From contig CM070594.1 of the NCBI GenBank assembly GCA_036346395.1, positions 59,195,519-59,259,518 on the forward strand: a stretch of DNA of 64,000 bases. The letters are read 5' to 3'. The DNA is from Hsuehochloa calcarea. Taxonomy: Eukaryota > Streptophyta > Magnoliopsida > Poales > Poaceae. Made by a program: the position numbers and the translations under genes. The notes beneath the pieces were generated by a model. That model was given only the letters and a program-made list of their open reading frames with translations, made no database searches and was not told the DNA's origin. Positions 35,736-49,779 of this stretch are shown one piece after another (within the stretch, counting starts at the first letter, position 1; every line of letters starts with the position of its first letter).

Positions 35736-37259
35736 TAGCATTAAGGATCCAAATCAATTGATTCTTGTTGCTAAATCCTTTTTAAATCAGTGCCTTGCTT
35801 CGGTAAGATTTCCAGAATTTTTGAAAAAAGTTTGGTGTTGAGTCCTTGCATTTTATTCGTTCTTATCGATTGCTTTTCGCTTTCTCGTTAGGATCCGAAG
35901 AGCACATCGATAATATTGTTGATCCCCAGCAACATCTTGACCCACAGCAAGCAGGCAAGCAGTTTGATCATGTTAATCCCATTATTTTTCAAGTCTACTA
36001 TATTGATTTCAACTCGTATGTATGCATTGCTATTTTGTTGTCAAATTATGGTTAGCGTCCTATAGTTGCATAATCTGTAGGACTCGTTTATCCTCTACTA
36101 CCATGAGCTTAGGTGATTTGCTGTGGTCGGAGTCCGATGGAGGGACTTGGATCACTTAGTAGTTTCCGATTGGAAAACGCTTAGCCATGCTTAGTTCGGT
36201 AGCTTTGGGCGACCACCGGCTTAGTCGATGGTCTTGATCACACAAAAACTATTATTCTTCCATTATGGCCAGCACTTTGTGCTTTGTTAATTTTGCAAAT
36301 CAAAAGCTGAAAAATGAAAGCAGTTTGGACTTGGGCATAATGGTATGTTGGTGTGGTGTTTTTGGGTGTGATCGGAATGGTGCCCAAGTCATCAAGGACC
36401 GAACATCTTGTTACACTAAACCAAGCACTATTGCGTACTAACCACATGAGGGTTATATGGGACCCCTCTTGACTTAGTACTTTGGCGTGTGTTATCTCCG
36501 AGTCGCAGGAGGAAAGGTTTTGTGTGTGTATCGTGGGAAACATGGTATGTGTTCTGGTGTGTGTGTTGGGTGTGCGGTGGTGGGGATTGCCGTGAAGGTT
36601 CTCCACCTCGAGGCGTCCGATTGTCCAAGGCTTTACCCGTGATTCGGGTAGTTGTCCGAGGTGGGCCACGACCCCGACACAACGTATGGGTTTCTATCCA
36701 TACAGGCGACTCGAGTTAATACATAATATTGGAAGCGTCTCGTAGGACTTAGCCGTCTTGGCATACCTAAGGCAATGTGCTTAATCATGTGGCAAAAAGG
36801 CGGTCCGACATGTGGGTAAGTTGGTACACCCTGCAGGGATAAAACTATTCGAATAGCCTCGTCCTAGGTTATGGACACGCTTGGGGAGGTCTTCCAAGAG
36901 TTAGACTACAACCTTTGTTTTTCAAAATTAAAACTTGACATGGTTGGTATGAATGGGTAATTCATACTATTGTTGTGGTGACTATTGGGTTAGTCACTTC
37001 CTGGTTGTTGTTGTCATCTATTTACTGTTATTATTTTTGTTCTTTCGGTTAATTGAACATTAAAAACAGATTTGTTAAATTGCTTTCAATCTATTATATT
37101 ATTGCAAATGGAAACTTGCTTTATGCTAAAAATAAAACATACAGCCTCCACTTCAATGAGCTTGCATGTAGTATATGTACAGGTTTGTTACTCCATCTGT
37201 ATGTCTTGCGAGTACATTCAAAGTACTCACCGGCTTTTGCCGGCTGCTTTTGTTTGCAG

Positions 37260-37321
37260 GGGAAGAAGGTGAGCCCCAAGGGCCTCATTTTTGTGAGATG
37301 TGCTTTGGGTTCGCCGACTAG
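37260..37321 (+). other. Exon-like segment near the 3' end of the solo LTR
   Basis: After GTACTCACCGG and a TTTGTTTGCAG acceptor, phase-1 reading gives EEGEPQGPHFCEMCFGFAD and a stop. The acceptor, phase and short length match the related LTR copies, but the peptide is less acidic. Confidence 0.45.
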
Positions 37322-37712
37322 CTTGGCGGTCCGGTCGGTTGCCTTGTGGGTTAAAGGCACACTGATTGGCTCTTTTGTTATAGCCATCTTATGGCACTTT
37401 TGCTTCCACTGTTTAATTATTGTTGTCTCTTTTATTGTTGGCCGGTTGGCCTCTCTTTTGTAACGACTCGGTTTAATATTATTAATATACATTACATTAC
37501 GTGTTTCGGTTCTATGTGGATGAATGGAATTGATGCATGAACTTTGTAAAGAGGTGTGTATACTGCATTTCTGGGAAGTATACATGTCTCGAGTCTCGGA
37601 TTATCTGCTTTGTGATGCTAGGACCGAATGGATGGTTAAGCATTACAAGCCGGATAAACCGGGGTCTCACACATAGTGCTGAACTTTGCTTGTTTATTTT
37701 CTGTTGTAGATC

Positions 37713-40700
37713 ATGGCTGCTTCTAGTAACAATTCTGTTTTTAACTTGCGATCTGTTCTTGACAAAGAAAAACTCAATGGAACGAATTTTATTGATTGAT
37801 ACCGCAACCTGAGAATTGTTCTCAGACAAGAAAAAAGGGAATACGTTCTTGAGCAACCCTACCCCGATGAACTCCCTGAGGGTGCAAACGTTGCCACCCC
37901 CAAAGCTTATGAGAAGCACTGCAATGATTCACTCGACGTTAGCTGTCTCATGCTTGCTACCTTGTCCTCTCGAGCTTGAAGCATTATGAGAATCACGGAT
38001 GCTCACACTATGATTGAAGGACCGCGTGACATGTTTGAGAACCAAGCTAGAACCGAGAGGTTTAACATTTCAAAGTCCTTGTTTGCGTGCAAGCTGGCGG
38101 AAGGTAGTCCAATCAGTTCTCATGCGATCAAGATGATTAGTTACATTGAGAGCTTGGAGAAGCTTGGTTCTCCCCTTAATCTGATCGCTACGGATGTTGT
38201 TCTCCAATCTCTCCTCAGAGCTATGAGCGATTCATTCGACTTTTCATATAAATAGCATGGAGAAATCATTGGACCTGAATTGCATGGGATGCTTAAGGCA
38301 AACAGAGGAAAGCATTAAGAAAAACACCAATAATGTGATGATGGTTCAGAAGGAGAATAAAAAAGGAAGTGTTGGACGCCCAAAGGCAAAGGAAAAGGAA
38401 AGGTTCCTAATGAGCACCCTAGCTCTAAGCCAAAGACAAATGGGAAGGTCAAATCTGGCCCTTCTCCTGATGATGAATGCTACCACTGCCATGTCAAGGG
38501 GCATTGGTCTAGGAATTATAAGAAATACTTGGAGGATCTGAAAAAGAAGAAGGGAAGCGAGACTTCTGCTTCAGGTATAAATGTTATAGAAATTAATCTT
38601 GCAATTTCTTCTGGTGAATCTTGGGTATTTGATATCGGATCGATGATTCATACTTGCAAATCGTTGCAGGGTCTAAGAAGGACTAGAAGTTTTGCGAGAG
38701 GCGAGTTGGACGTGCGTGTAGGCAATGGAGCAAAGGTTGCTGTACTGGCTGTTGGCACTTATCACTTGTCCATTACCTTCAGGATTTGTTTTGGAATTAA
38801 ATAATTGTTATTACATTCCTGCATTAAGTAAGAACATCATCTCTACTTCTTGTTTGGAGGAAGATGGTGGTTATGAGTTCATAATAAAGAACAAACATTG
38901 TTCTATTTATTTGAATAATATACTCTATGCACATTATCCATTGTTGAATGAGTTATATGTTCTTGATCTTGAGGATAAGCCTGTCTATAATATTAATGCA
39001 AAGAGGCTGCGACCTAATGATTTGAATCATGCTTTCATTTGGCATTGTCGCTTAGGTCATATAAATGAGAAACGCATAGAGAAGCTCCATAAAGATGGTC
39101 AACTCAACTCATTTGATTTTGAATCATTTGAGACATGCGAGTCTTGTTTACTTGGCAAGATGACAAAGGCGCCTTTCACCGGTCATAGTGAGATGGCAAG
39201 TGACTTGTTGGGACTTGTACATACCGATGTATGTGGACCAATGAGCTCAGTAGCCAGAGGTGGTTTTAAGTATTTTATTACTTTTACCGATGACTTTAGT
39301 AGATATGGATACATCTACTTAATGAGGCACAAGTCTGAATCGTTTGAAAAGTTCAAAGAATTTCAGAATGAAGTACAAAATCAGCTAGGTAAGACAATTA
39401 AAATTATGCGATCTGATCGTGGAGGTGAATATTTGAGCCATGAATTTGGTGAACATCTAAAATAGTGTGGAATTGTTCTATAGCTGACTCTGCCTGGCAC
39501 GCCTCAGTGGAACGGGGTATCTGAACGGAGGAACCGAACCTTGTTAGACATGGTTCGGTCAATGATGAGCCAATTCGATCTTCCATTGTCCTTCTGGGGA
39601 TATTCTTTAGAAACTGCTGCGTTTACACTAAACAGAGTTCCATCTAAATCAGTGGAAAAGAACCATACGAGAAATGGACCGGGAAACGTTCTGGATTGTC
39701 TTTCCTTAAGATATAGGGTTGTGAGACTTATGTGAAACGTTTGACGTCTGATAAGCTCCATCCTAAATCTTATAAATGCTTCTTTGTTGGGTATCCTAGG
39801 GAAACCAAAGGATATTATTTTACAATCGGAAGAAGGCAAAGTGTTTGTCGCTCGGAACGGTGTCTTTTTGGAAAAAGAGTTTCTTTCAAAAGGTGTTAGT
39901 GGGAGCAAGGTGCAGCTTGAAGAAATTCGAGAAACATCTGAAAATGTTTTAGCTCCTATTGAACCTCAACAGGATGTACAAGATGTTGTACAACCGGTTA
40001 TGGAGGCACCGCCCCCATGTAGGTCTACAAGGGCACGTCGCGTAACTGAAAAGTTCATGCTCCTAACCACAGGACAACGCGATATATTGTTATTGGACAA
40101 TGATGAGCCCAAGAGCTACACGGAAGCAATGATGGGACCAAACTCTGAAAAATGGCTTGGAGCCATGAGGTCCGAAATAGAATCCATGCATGATAATCAA
40201 GTTTGGAACTTGGTGGATCCACCTGATGGTGTAAAAACTATTGAGTGTAAATGGGTTTTTAAGAAAAAGATAGACATGGATGGAAATGTTCACATCTATA
40301 AGGCACGATTGGTGGCGAAAGGTTTCAAGTAAATTCAAGGTGTTGATTATGATGAGACGTTTTCGCCCATCGCTATGCTAAATTCTATTCGGATCCTCCT
40401 AGTGATTGCTGCCTATTTCGACTACGAGATTTGGTAGATGGATGTCAAAACAGCTTTCCTAAATGGAAATCTAAGTGAGGATGTGTACATGACACAGCCT
40501 GAGGGTTTTGTTGATCCGAAAAATGCTGGGAGAATATGCAAGCTTCAGAAGTCCATTTATGGATTGAAGCAAGCATCTCGGAGTTGAAATCTTCGTTTTG
40601 ATGAAGCAGTCAAAGGGTTTGGTTTCATCAAGAATGAAGAAGAGCCTTGTGTTTACAATAAGGCTAGTGGGAGCGCACTTGTTTTTCTGGTCTTGTATGT

Positions 40701-41063
40701 AGATGACATATTATTGATCGGAAATAATATTCCAATGCTAGAAGCTGTGAAGTCTTCATTGAGAAAAAGTTTCTCAATGAAAGATCTCGGAGAGGCAGCT
40801 TACATTTTGGGCATAAAGATCTATAGAGATAGATCAAAGAGGCTAATTGGATTAAGCCAAAGTACATACATTGACAAGGTATTGAAACGGTTCAATATGC
40901 AAGATTCCAAGAAAGGTTTCTTGCCTATGTCACATGGCATTAGTCTTAGCAAGACTCAGTGTGCTTCAACACTTGATGAGCAAAAGAAGATGAGTGCGAT
41001 TCCATATGCCTCAGCCATCGGATCCATCATGTATGCTATGCTTTGTACGCGCCCAGATGTTTC
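37713..41063 (+). pseudogene. BARE-type gag-pol, 5' part (gag to RT)
   Basis: The gag ATG is at 37713. The knuckle is CYHCHVKGHWSRNY (about 38479-38520), with the last Cys changed to Tyr. The protease triad reads D-I-G instead of D-T/S-G (about 38630). Integrase has HHCC and the first two catalytic Asp (about 39030-39420). RT has the YVDDILLIG box (about 40694-40720). Stops include TGA at 37797 and near 37976, TAG near 38253, TAG at about 39463, and three in RT (about 40330, 40437 and 40586). Most look like C-to-T or G-to-A changes of Gln or Trp codons. The frame ends in the segment CTRPDVS, where the Sirevirus is inserted, and continues at 52035. Confidence 0.92.
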
Positions 41064-42864
41064 TGTGGATTTCATGGGGATATGCTCCAGATCTTAGGAT
41101 GATGTGACAATTGGCAATGGCGTTTACGGTTTGTCGTTTCACGCGTTTTCGACAAAGTTCTGAGCTTATTGCTTTCGAGGCGGTCCGGCCGGTCCTTGCA
41201 CGGCGGTCCGACAGGTCCCATATCGGTCGGACCAAGCCATCCGGGGCGGTCGGGCGGCGATAACAAAAGTGTTCAAATCGAGCTGGGCCAAAAATAGGTG
41301 TTGTAGACAAGTAAGGGGATCCTAATGCACTTGGTCTCATGATTTTTGGAGTCTCCAGTGAAAAGTTCTATTGGTTTAAAGTTTCCAGAAGGTTTCGGAT
41401 TTTGGGAGTTTGTATTTCGGCTAAGTCCCAATGGGCGGTCCGGCCGCTCACGAGGAGCGGTCCGGCCGCCATGGCGGTCCGACCGCTCACTGGGCGGTCG
41501 GACCGGTTTCTACTTGAACGTCGGCCAACTTCGTGGCGATGTTGTTTTGTTAGGTCAAAGTCATTGGTATTGTGGCATATGATTTGCATGATGCATGTTT
41601 TGACTAACATGGGTCAAGTTGTGAAGAACTTGTTCCCGAATACGTGTTTTCTTGTCTGTGGTTGTGCAGGTAGCTTGGTGGTCAACGACGGTCAACGGCG
41701 AGGAGAATCGGGACTAACTTGAAGAGTTGAGGTCGAGCGATCGGCGATGCGGGTGAGTCAACGACTCAAGCGTGACACAAGATGGACAAGGGTGACCTAT
41801 TGGCAAATCCATGACGCATGGTGAAGCGGTTTAGGTCAAAAAGTTAAAGACGGCGCTTTGCGAAGCGTGCGTGTGTGACCCGTTTGTTAGTGGGCCTTAA
41901 CGGGAGCCCAATAGAGTCAAACCCTAGGAGTCTAGGCCTCCACTATAAATAGGAGGAGATGGTGGCTGCACCTCTCTCTCTCTCGCCTTTTTATGTTTCA
42001 AAACCCTAATTGTCTTTAGGGGAGTTGAGGTGGAGGCTAGGGCTCTTGATGGTTTGTGGTGAATTTCGTGATCCTTGATTGTCTCTCGATCCATGATGGT
42101 GTGGATGTAATCGGCTTCAATCACGAAATCAATCTATGCAAGGTTTGCTTGAGATAAGTCTCTTTTCGTTCTTGCTTTCAATTTGGTGATTTTAGGGCTT
42201 TCTTTGATCCGCGAGTTTGTGATTGATTCTTTCACGTGAATTAGCTTGCTGTGATATGTGTGAATCTATCTAGCATCATCTTGATCATCAATTTCTCACG
42301 AACAAGCTTTAGGATCAAGTTTTCGTTCTTGTCCGGTTTTAGACCTTCTGTTAATCAATTGACAATTGCTCAAGATCGTTCCAAGAATTATCATAATATT
42401 CGATTGGAATAGGTCCTCAATAGCATATAGAAGGTGTGTGCAAAGTTTCATAAAGATTGGAGTTGAGAATCAAAAGTTTCACCTATTTGCAACTTCGTCA
42501 TCGGGCTGATTTTACTGTTGCAGATCGGTTCTGGAGTCGGCCGGTCAGACCGCCCGTCATCACCGGTCAGACCGATTTTGGAGAGGTCCGACCGCCAGCA
42601 CAACGCCGGTCGACCGCCGGCAATCGGTCCGACCGGTTGAGTATAGTCACGACCGCCGCGTCTTTGTGAGTCTTGGTAATCTTAGTTGATTTTGTTATAT
42701 TGCTTAGGGGTTTAATTGAATTCAATACTAGTCTTCCGCTGTACTGGTATATTGATCTTCATAGCTTTCTAATAGCTACTGGAGTTAAATGGTATTGAGT
42801 TCATAATTTGTGAAAAAGTGGCGTGCTTCTATTCACCCCCTCTAGTCGCCTTTACGGTCCAACA
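41064..42864 (+). repeat. 5' LTR of the Sirevirus
   Basis: An 1801-bp LTR with TATAAATA at 41944-41951 and two arrays of GGTCCGACC-type palindromic words (41175-41270 plus 41440-41520, and 42535-42655). It is nearly identical to the 3' LTR over long blocks. Confidence 0.95.
41944..41951 (+). promoter_or_regulatory. TATA box of the Sirevirus LTR
   Basis: TATAAATA in CCTCCACTATAAATAGGAGG, followed by a CT-repeat and the CCCTAATTG stretch. It is identical in the 3' LTR at about 51120. Confidence 0.8.
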
Positions 42865-42866
42865 AG

Positions 42867-42877
42867 TGGTATCGAGC
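42867..42877 (+). other. Primer binding site of the Sirevirus, one base short
   Basis: TGGTATCGAGC lies two bases after the LTR end. The usual TGGTATCAGAGC lacks one A here, which would weaken priming or reflects a sequencing indel. Confidence 0.8.
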
Positions 42878-42922
42878 ACGGTTAGTTCAATCTTGATCTT
42901 AACAGGTCACCGAACTTTGGCG

Positions 42923-45900
42923 ATGGATAAGTTTTCTACTAAACCGCATATCTTGATGGGCACGACTATGCCTATTGGAAGAATCGTATGCGCGTCTTTC
43001 TTGAGAGCGAGGACAAGCTATTTGGGATGTTGTTAGAGCCCATTGGTTATTCTGAAATTGCTACACACGCTACGCAATTCTTTTGGCTAACAACAATAAG
43101 GCTAAGAATCTTTTATATGGTGCACTTGGTAGACAAGAATATGATAGAATTTGCAATCTTTCAAGCTGCGCATGAAATTTGGAACACTCTCGAAACATAT
43201 CATGAGGTTCGTCCCAAATCAAAAGGTGCGCCAAAGCTGTTTACAAGCGTGAGTACAATAAATTCGAGATGCGTCTGGAGAGAGCATCGATGACATTTCG
43301 ATCGCTTTAATAAAGTAATTAATCAAATGAAAGTCGTTGATATTGAATATTCTCAATCGAAAATGCCACCCATCTCTTGGTTGCAATCAACACCAAGGAG
43401 TGGGAGATGAAAGCTCTTGCTATAGAAGAAAATGTTGATCTTTCAAGTCTTACTTTAGAATTGCTTTATAGTAAACTCAAGACTCATGAAATTAAAAGAG
43501 TTGATCATCCTAAGAAAGATAATTTAGCTTTGGTAGCAGATCCTCTCAAAAGGCTTTTGATGACTCTTGTGAATCTTCTTACGGATTTTCATTTGCTTGT
43601 TTATCGCTATACATGAAGAGGAGCTTGAAAGTATTCCTCAAGCGAGTTAGCTCTTCTAGCTAAGAAATTCACACGGCCTACAATAATGTGAGAAACAAAA
43701 GAGAGGTGGTCCGGTAACATGCTATGAATGTGGTGAGCTCAATCATATCAAGACAAATTGCCCCAAGTCGAAAGGTAAGAGCAATCATAAGGAAGGAAAG
43801 CCGACTTGGAAGAAGTCTCCTTTCAACAAATCAAGGTATGAGGCAAATAAGCTTGTGAAGGTCGCTCACAGGGTCCTTGCCTCTTTTGAGGATCAATCCT
43901 TGAGCGATGTGGATCCGGGAGTGAGGAGGACAAGGAGGAGGAGATCTCTCAAGGTAAAAAGAAAGGGAAGGCCAAAGACTTCACGGCATGTGCTTCATGG
44001 TCGACACGGACGACATTGATGATAATGAGGTATCTTTTTCTTATGATGAGCTTTACGCTAAATATGATTCTATAGTTGAGCAATTGCTTAGTCAAGATGA
44101 AGCGCTTGAATTTGTTATGACAAAAATAAGAAATTAGAGTAAAAATTAGCAAACTGAAAGTAGAGCTTAAAATGCTAAGACTCTTGAACTCGATGAATGT
44201 TTATCTTGTCATGCTATGCATTCTGAAATTACCAAGTTACAATATGCTCATAATATTTGTGTACAACAACTTGAGAATGCTAAATCTGAACTAAATGAAA
44301 TTAAAAGTGCTCCTTGTGAAAAATGTTTAGAATCTAGTATATTGATTGCTTTTGATGTTTTGATTCTAGCCCTTGCACTTCATGCTTAGAAAAGAACGTG
44401 AAATCAAAGATATCTTAGAAGTCGCTAGAGTCAAATATGCTAAGCTTAAGGACAATATTGAAAATACTACTTGTGCTTCATGTTCCACTCTTAAGCTTGA
44501 AATTGCTTTGTATAAGGAAAAATCTATGGATAAAACTTGTGATTCTTGTGTTAACTTGAGAAAAGAAAATGCTTACCTTCATGATACATTAGAAAAATTT
44601 TCTAAAGGTAAGAAACAATTAAACATGATTCTTGACAAGTCTAAAACTCCTTATAAGAAGCAAGGTTTAGGATTCAATTCTTTTCAAGACAATTCAAACC
44701 CAAAAGTCATTCAAGTCTTGAAAAAAGGTTTAATTGAATTCAAAACCCAACATGCAAAAACATCTTTTAAATCTGCGAGTTTTGCCCAACCTTGTATTAA
44801 TTCAAATGGTGCGTCTTCTAGTGGTACCAAGTACCATTGCACTTATTGCAAAAAGGTGGACATTTGATTGAATCTTTGTTGGCGTGAGGTTGAAAAATGA
44901 TAGGAAAAATTTTGATAGAATTTCATTCATGCAACCTAGAGCTTCTATGAGACATGGTAACACCGAAAAGAATAAACACGGATTAGGATTTTTATCTCAT
45001 GCAAATCATTATGTTTCTAGACATCCTCATTCTAATGTGTATCGATTGGCGGTCGGCCATTGAGTGGTCACCGATCTCGACTGTTACAGTCACCGATCGA
45101 CCGCCAAAGACAAATCGGCCGACCGCCCATGGACGATTCAAGTCTCATTTTAATTTAAACATTGCTCATAAGCCGAATGTTAAATGAAATCAAGGATAGT
45201 ACTTCGGTTTGTATACTCCTTGTAGACGTGTGTCTCGAAGATTGGATTCCTAAATCTTGTTTATCTAATCCCGAGATTGAGACACATCGTTCTTTGTTCC
45301 TTGATTTTCGGGATTATCGCGAAAGGGAAGAACACGTGGTTCGTTGACTCGGATGTTCACGCCACATGACCGGAAACTCAAAATGGTTCACCTCTTTCAC
45401 GCGAGCAACGGTGATGACTTCATCACTTTTGGAGATGATACACAAGGCGAATTGAAGGAACATGATCAATTAGGGTAAACAACAAATTCATTCTAAAAGA
45501 TGTCGCTCTTGTGGACAAGCTTAGGTATAATCTTCTTTACATTTCTCGACTTCTTGATGATGGTTATGAGGCTATTTTTAAGAAAAATGCTTGTCGTGTG
45601 CTTGATTCTCTTGGTGAGCTTGTGTTTGGAATCTCTAGAGTTGGTAGAATTTTTGGGTGATTTTTGAGAATCTCTTCTTTGGATCTCTTAAATGTTTGCT
45701 TACATCTTCTTGATTTACGGCTTTGGCATCGACGTTTGGGGCACATTGGTTTTGATCATCGACACGAGTTAGCAACCTTGATCTCATGAGAGGTTTGCCT
45801 AAGCTCAAAGTCATCAAAGATGTTGATGTGCGCCTTGTAGGCATGGCAAACAAGTTGCCGCCTCACACCCATACGTGACTATGGTTATGGTGACGGACTG

Positions 45901-48400
45901 GGGCGGTTGCTTCATATGGATCTTGTTGGTCTGCTAGAGTCCGATCGATCGGTGGAAATGGTATATTCTTGTTATAGTTGATGATCTTTCTAGATATACT
46001 TGGGTGTTCTTTCTTACTTCAAAAGATGAAGCTTTTGGTTATTTTCATGACCTTGTTCTTCGTTTGGCTTCGAGCTTCTCGGTGCTTTGAGAGCGATTCG
46101 CATGATAATGGCACGGAGTTCAAAAATGCTTCTTTGCTTCTTTTTGTCTTTGGCGTGGTATTGAGCATCGTTCTCCTCTCCACACGTCCCTCAACAAAAT
46201 AGCGTGGTGGAAAGGAAGAATAGGACCTTGGTCGAAATGGCTAGGACGATGCTAGACGAGTATAACACACCGAGGAGATTTTGGGCCGAAGCTATTGCTA
46301 CTGCTTGCCATATTGCAAATCGTGTCTTTTTGAGACCTTCTTTAGGCAAGACTCCTTATGAGCTTCGTTTTGGTAGAAAACCCTCTCATTTCGCATTTTG
46401 AGTTTTGGATCAAAATGTTTTATCCTTAAGACAGGCAACTTAGATAAATTTGAGTCAAGAACTTTTGATGGGGTATTTCTGGGTTATCCTGCTCATTCGA
46501 GGGGTTTTCGAGTTTTTAATACTGAGACTAACATTATTTAGGAGACTTGTAATGTCACTTTTGATGAGACTAGCCCTGGAGCTAGATCAATTGCTACAGA
46601 TGATTTACAGGTGACAGAGAGCATTTTTGTGGAGGAAGATGAGGACGAAGCAAATGTCATTCCCTCATCTGCGTTGTCGAGGCGCCCATATTGATACAAG
46701 AACACTACGTCTACTTCACCTTGATTGAGGCTCTCTTTGCATCATCATCATGCAGATACTCATGGAGGTCGAAGAAGCGACATCTCACCCGGCGCTCCAC
46801 CGCATTCAGAGACATCCTCGGAGCGGATAATAGGTAACCTACATGAGCGAGTCACTCGCTCCAGGTATAATGATCCAAATCTCTACTCTCATTCGGCTTT
46901 TGTTGCTTCTTTTGAACCCCGCGATATATCACATGCTTTATCTGATTCTAGTTGGGTAAATGCCATGCATGAGGAGTTAGAGAATTTTGAAAGAAACAAA
47001 GTTTGGAACCTAGTAGAACCTCCTAGTGGTCATAATGTTATAGTAACCCGTTGGGTGTTTAAGAATAAACAAGGTGAGGATGGTTACGTGGTTAGAAATA
47101 AGGCCGATTGGTAGCTCGTGGTTTTAGCCAAGTTGAGGGGTTAGATTTTGATGAGACATTTGCTCTGTTGCTAGACTAGAAGCCATTCGCATTCTCGCTT
47201 GCATTTCTTTGCATCAAAAGGTTTTAAATTATATCGGATGGATGTTAAAAGTGCCTTTTAAATGGTTTCATAGATGAGGAAGTGTATGTTAAGCAACCCC
47301 CGGTTTTGAGGATCCTAAATATCCAAATCGTGTTTTCAAGCTATCTAAAGCATTGTATGGTCTTAAACAAGCCCCTAGAGCACAGTATGATAGACTTAAG
47401 ACCTTCTTGCTTAAAAATAATTTTGAGATGGGTAAAGTGGATAAAACTCTATTTATTCTTAGGCGTGAAATGACTTCTTGCTTGCTCAAATTTACGTGGA
47501 TGATATTATTTTTGGTGGTTCCTCTAATGCTCTTGTTTCGACTTTTACGACACTATGTCCAGGAATTTGAGATGAGTATGATGGGAGAGCTTAATTACTT
47601 TTTGGGACTTCAAATCAAGCAATGCAAGGAAGGAACTTTCATCCATCAAGCGAAGTACACTAAAGATCTTCTCAAACGCTTCAACATGGGTGATCTGCAA
47701 GCCAATTTCCACTCCCATGGCAACATTCGATTTTGGATCGGATGAGGAAGGAGAAGTCGTGGATCAGCAATCTGCATGACATGATCGGCTCCATACGTAT
47801 TTTGACCTCGAGACCGGACATTCACTTCACGGTATGCCTTTGTGCAAGATTTGAGCGTCTCGAGAACTTCCCATCGCCAAGCCGTTAAGCGCATATTCGG
47901 TATTTACACTCTACCCTCTTATATGGCATTTGGTATTCTGCTCTTGACTTTGTCCATTAGAGGTTTTGATTCGATTTTAAGGGGTGTCGGTTAGATAGGA
48001 AGAGTACCTCGTGCACTGTCACTTTCTAGGCACTTCTCTTGTATCTTGGTCTTCTAGGAAGCGGTCTTACATTGCACAATCCACTTGAAGCGGAGTATGT
48101 AGGCTCAGCGCTAGTTCTTTGAGCTTGATTTTGTGGATAGCGTCCACTTTGAAAGATTATGGGTTAAACTTTGCTAGTGTTCCTCTTTTACGTGATAACA
48201 CTTCGCTATTAATATTGCTAAAACCCGATTACAACATTCTAGGACTAAGCACATAGACATTCGCTTTCACTTCCTTAAAGATCATGTTGAAAAAGGTGAT
48301 ATTGTGATGCACTTCAGAGAGTCAGAAGCTCAATTGGCGAGATATTCTTACCAAGCCTTTAGATCAAACAGATTTTCCTCCTTAAGAAGCGAGTTAGGGT
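42923..48400 (+). pseudogene. Sirevirus gag-pol, frameshifted
   Basis: The ATG at 42923 opens MDKFSTKPH. One base out of frame, the gag hallmark HDYAYWKNRMRVFLES follows. A CCHC knuckle CYECGELNHIKTNC lies at about 43720-43760. Next comes a long Cys-dotted coiled-coil region (44150-44870), then the protease region (about 45340, WFVDS then HMTGNSKWFTS in another frame). Integrase ends in VVERKNRTLVEMARTML (about 46208). RT has a YVDDIIFG box (about 47490) and a KQCKEGTFIHQAKYTKDLLK segment. RNase H reaches about 48400. Frame changes are frequent, yet domain content is complete, so the element lost its frame recently or in the assembly only. Confidence 0.9.
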
Positions 48401-49775
48401 AATTTATCCTTATGGGTTGGTTTGAGGGGAGTTTGATCTTTTCTTATCTTTCCTTGTTCTTTTGATCTTTTATTGTTCTTTTCGAACTTAGTGATCTTTT
48501 GAACTTTTTAGGTTTTTAGGTTCTTTAATTGCATCTCATTGTGTCATATTGCATTCATATGAAAACTCCAACAATTGGTTACAACAAATGGTATGAAAAA
48601 TCCAAAAAAAATGCATTGTAATATAAGATTTTCTGCTTATTTTTTTAAAAAAATTGATGAAGCTTTGCCTATTACCCTTTAGAGCGTTTGTATTTCAATT
48701 CTTGCTCAATGTCATGTCTAGTTCGTTGACTTGCTAGAATTATCATGCTTTTACATGTGTAGCTAAGTCTTTGCTATATGAGCTAGAACCTTTTAAACAA
48801 CTCAAACTAAGAAATTGCAATTTGTGGATGTTTTAGCGAGTTGCGCAATTAGTGCTCCTCTTGTGACATTGGCCCTGTCAGAATTGCTTTGTTAGCTCTT
48901 TGATCTAAAATTGACCATTACTTGAGCTTTTGTGTTCTTGAGATTCTAAAGCGCTCATGTGAAAAATGAAAATCAAGATTGTCTTATGCTTAAATTGTGC
49001 CAAACTATTCTTACGAGGCGCTTGTCAAATGACATGAACTTGGAGATAGTTTGATGAACAGAACGATCTCATGGGGAATTGCTTGTCGAAATGACATGAA
49101 CCTCAAGATTTGTCGCCGGTAGAAGCTTAGAAAGAGTTTGTGGATGGCTCCTAGTCCGGGATCTTCTTTACTAAGATATACCTTTAATCAACTTTTGGTG
49201 AAGCTTAGGATGAGTTTGTGGATGGCTCCTAGTCCAGGATCTTGTCACTAAGTTAGATCATTAGTCAACTTCAATATTCAATGCAAATGAGAAAAATGTT
49301 GACAAATGGGCGTTTACAAAATATTGAGCAAAATGATTCAATACGGGACTTGATTGACTCTTAATGTGGTCTTTGTTAGATTTTTGATCTCACTTTGACA
49401 TTTTGACATGGCCAATTTCACTTTAGGATCCCTGTTGATGAACTTCTTTGAATTTGAGCGTTGCTTAAATTGATCAAATCTCTCGCTTTACTTTTGAGCC
49501 TTTGTGCTTAGCTTTGATATATATGTCTTACCATGATCTTGCTAGCGTGTCGGGCTTGATATCTTTGTTTGTGCAATATTCGAGATACTGGCTTGTTCTT
49601 TTGGGTAATCTCCAAAGCTTCTTGTAATCAAAAATTGAAAAATATAAAAATGAAGCCACTCCATTGCACTTCATGCATACTCCTCTTTTTACTTCTTTTT
49701 GTTTCTGCTTCTTCTTTTATTTTATATTTGTTATCCCTGGATGAGAGGAAGGCGTGATTCCTTGATGAATCCATT
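48401..49775 (+). other. Non-coding region between pol and 3' LTR of the Sirevirus
   Basis: No envelope-like frame is convincing. A segment is partly duplicated near 49125-49175 and 49195-49250 (TTGTGGATGGCTCCTAGTCC). Confidence 0.6.
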
Positions 49776-49779
49776 GTCA

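Larger units (their letters stand above)
33902..37671 (+). mobile_element. Probable solo LTR of a long-LTR Gypsy family, TSD CATAG
   Basis: The segment starts TGTAACATCCC and ends GGGGTCTCACA. It is flanked by perfect CATAG copies (33897-33901 and 37672-37676). There is no PBS, PPT or polyprotein inside. Contents in order: an AT-rich start, a TATA-like TATTTAAA (34891-34898), a CGACTA minisatellite (35500-35735), homology to the inverted fragments at 6.6 and 56.3 kb, and an acceptor plus exon-like segment near its end (37260-37321). At 3.77 kb it is long but within reach of Athila/RIRE3-like LTRs. A recombined element with deleted interior is the alternative. Confidence 0.82.
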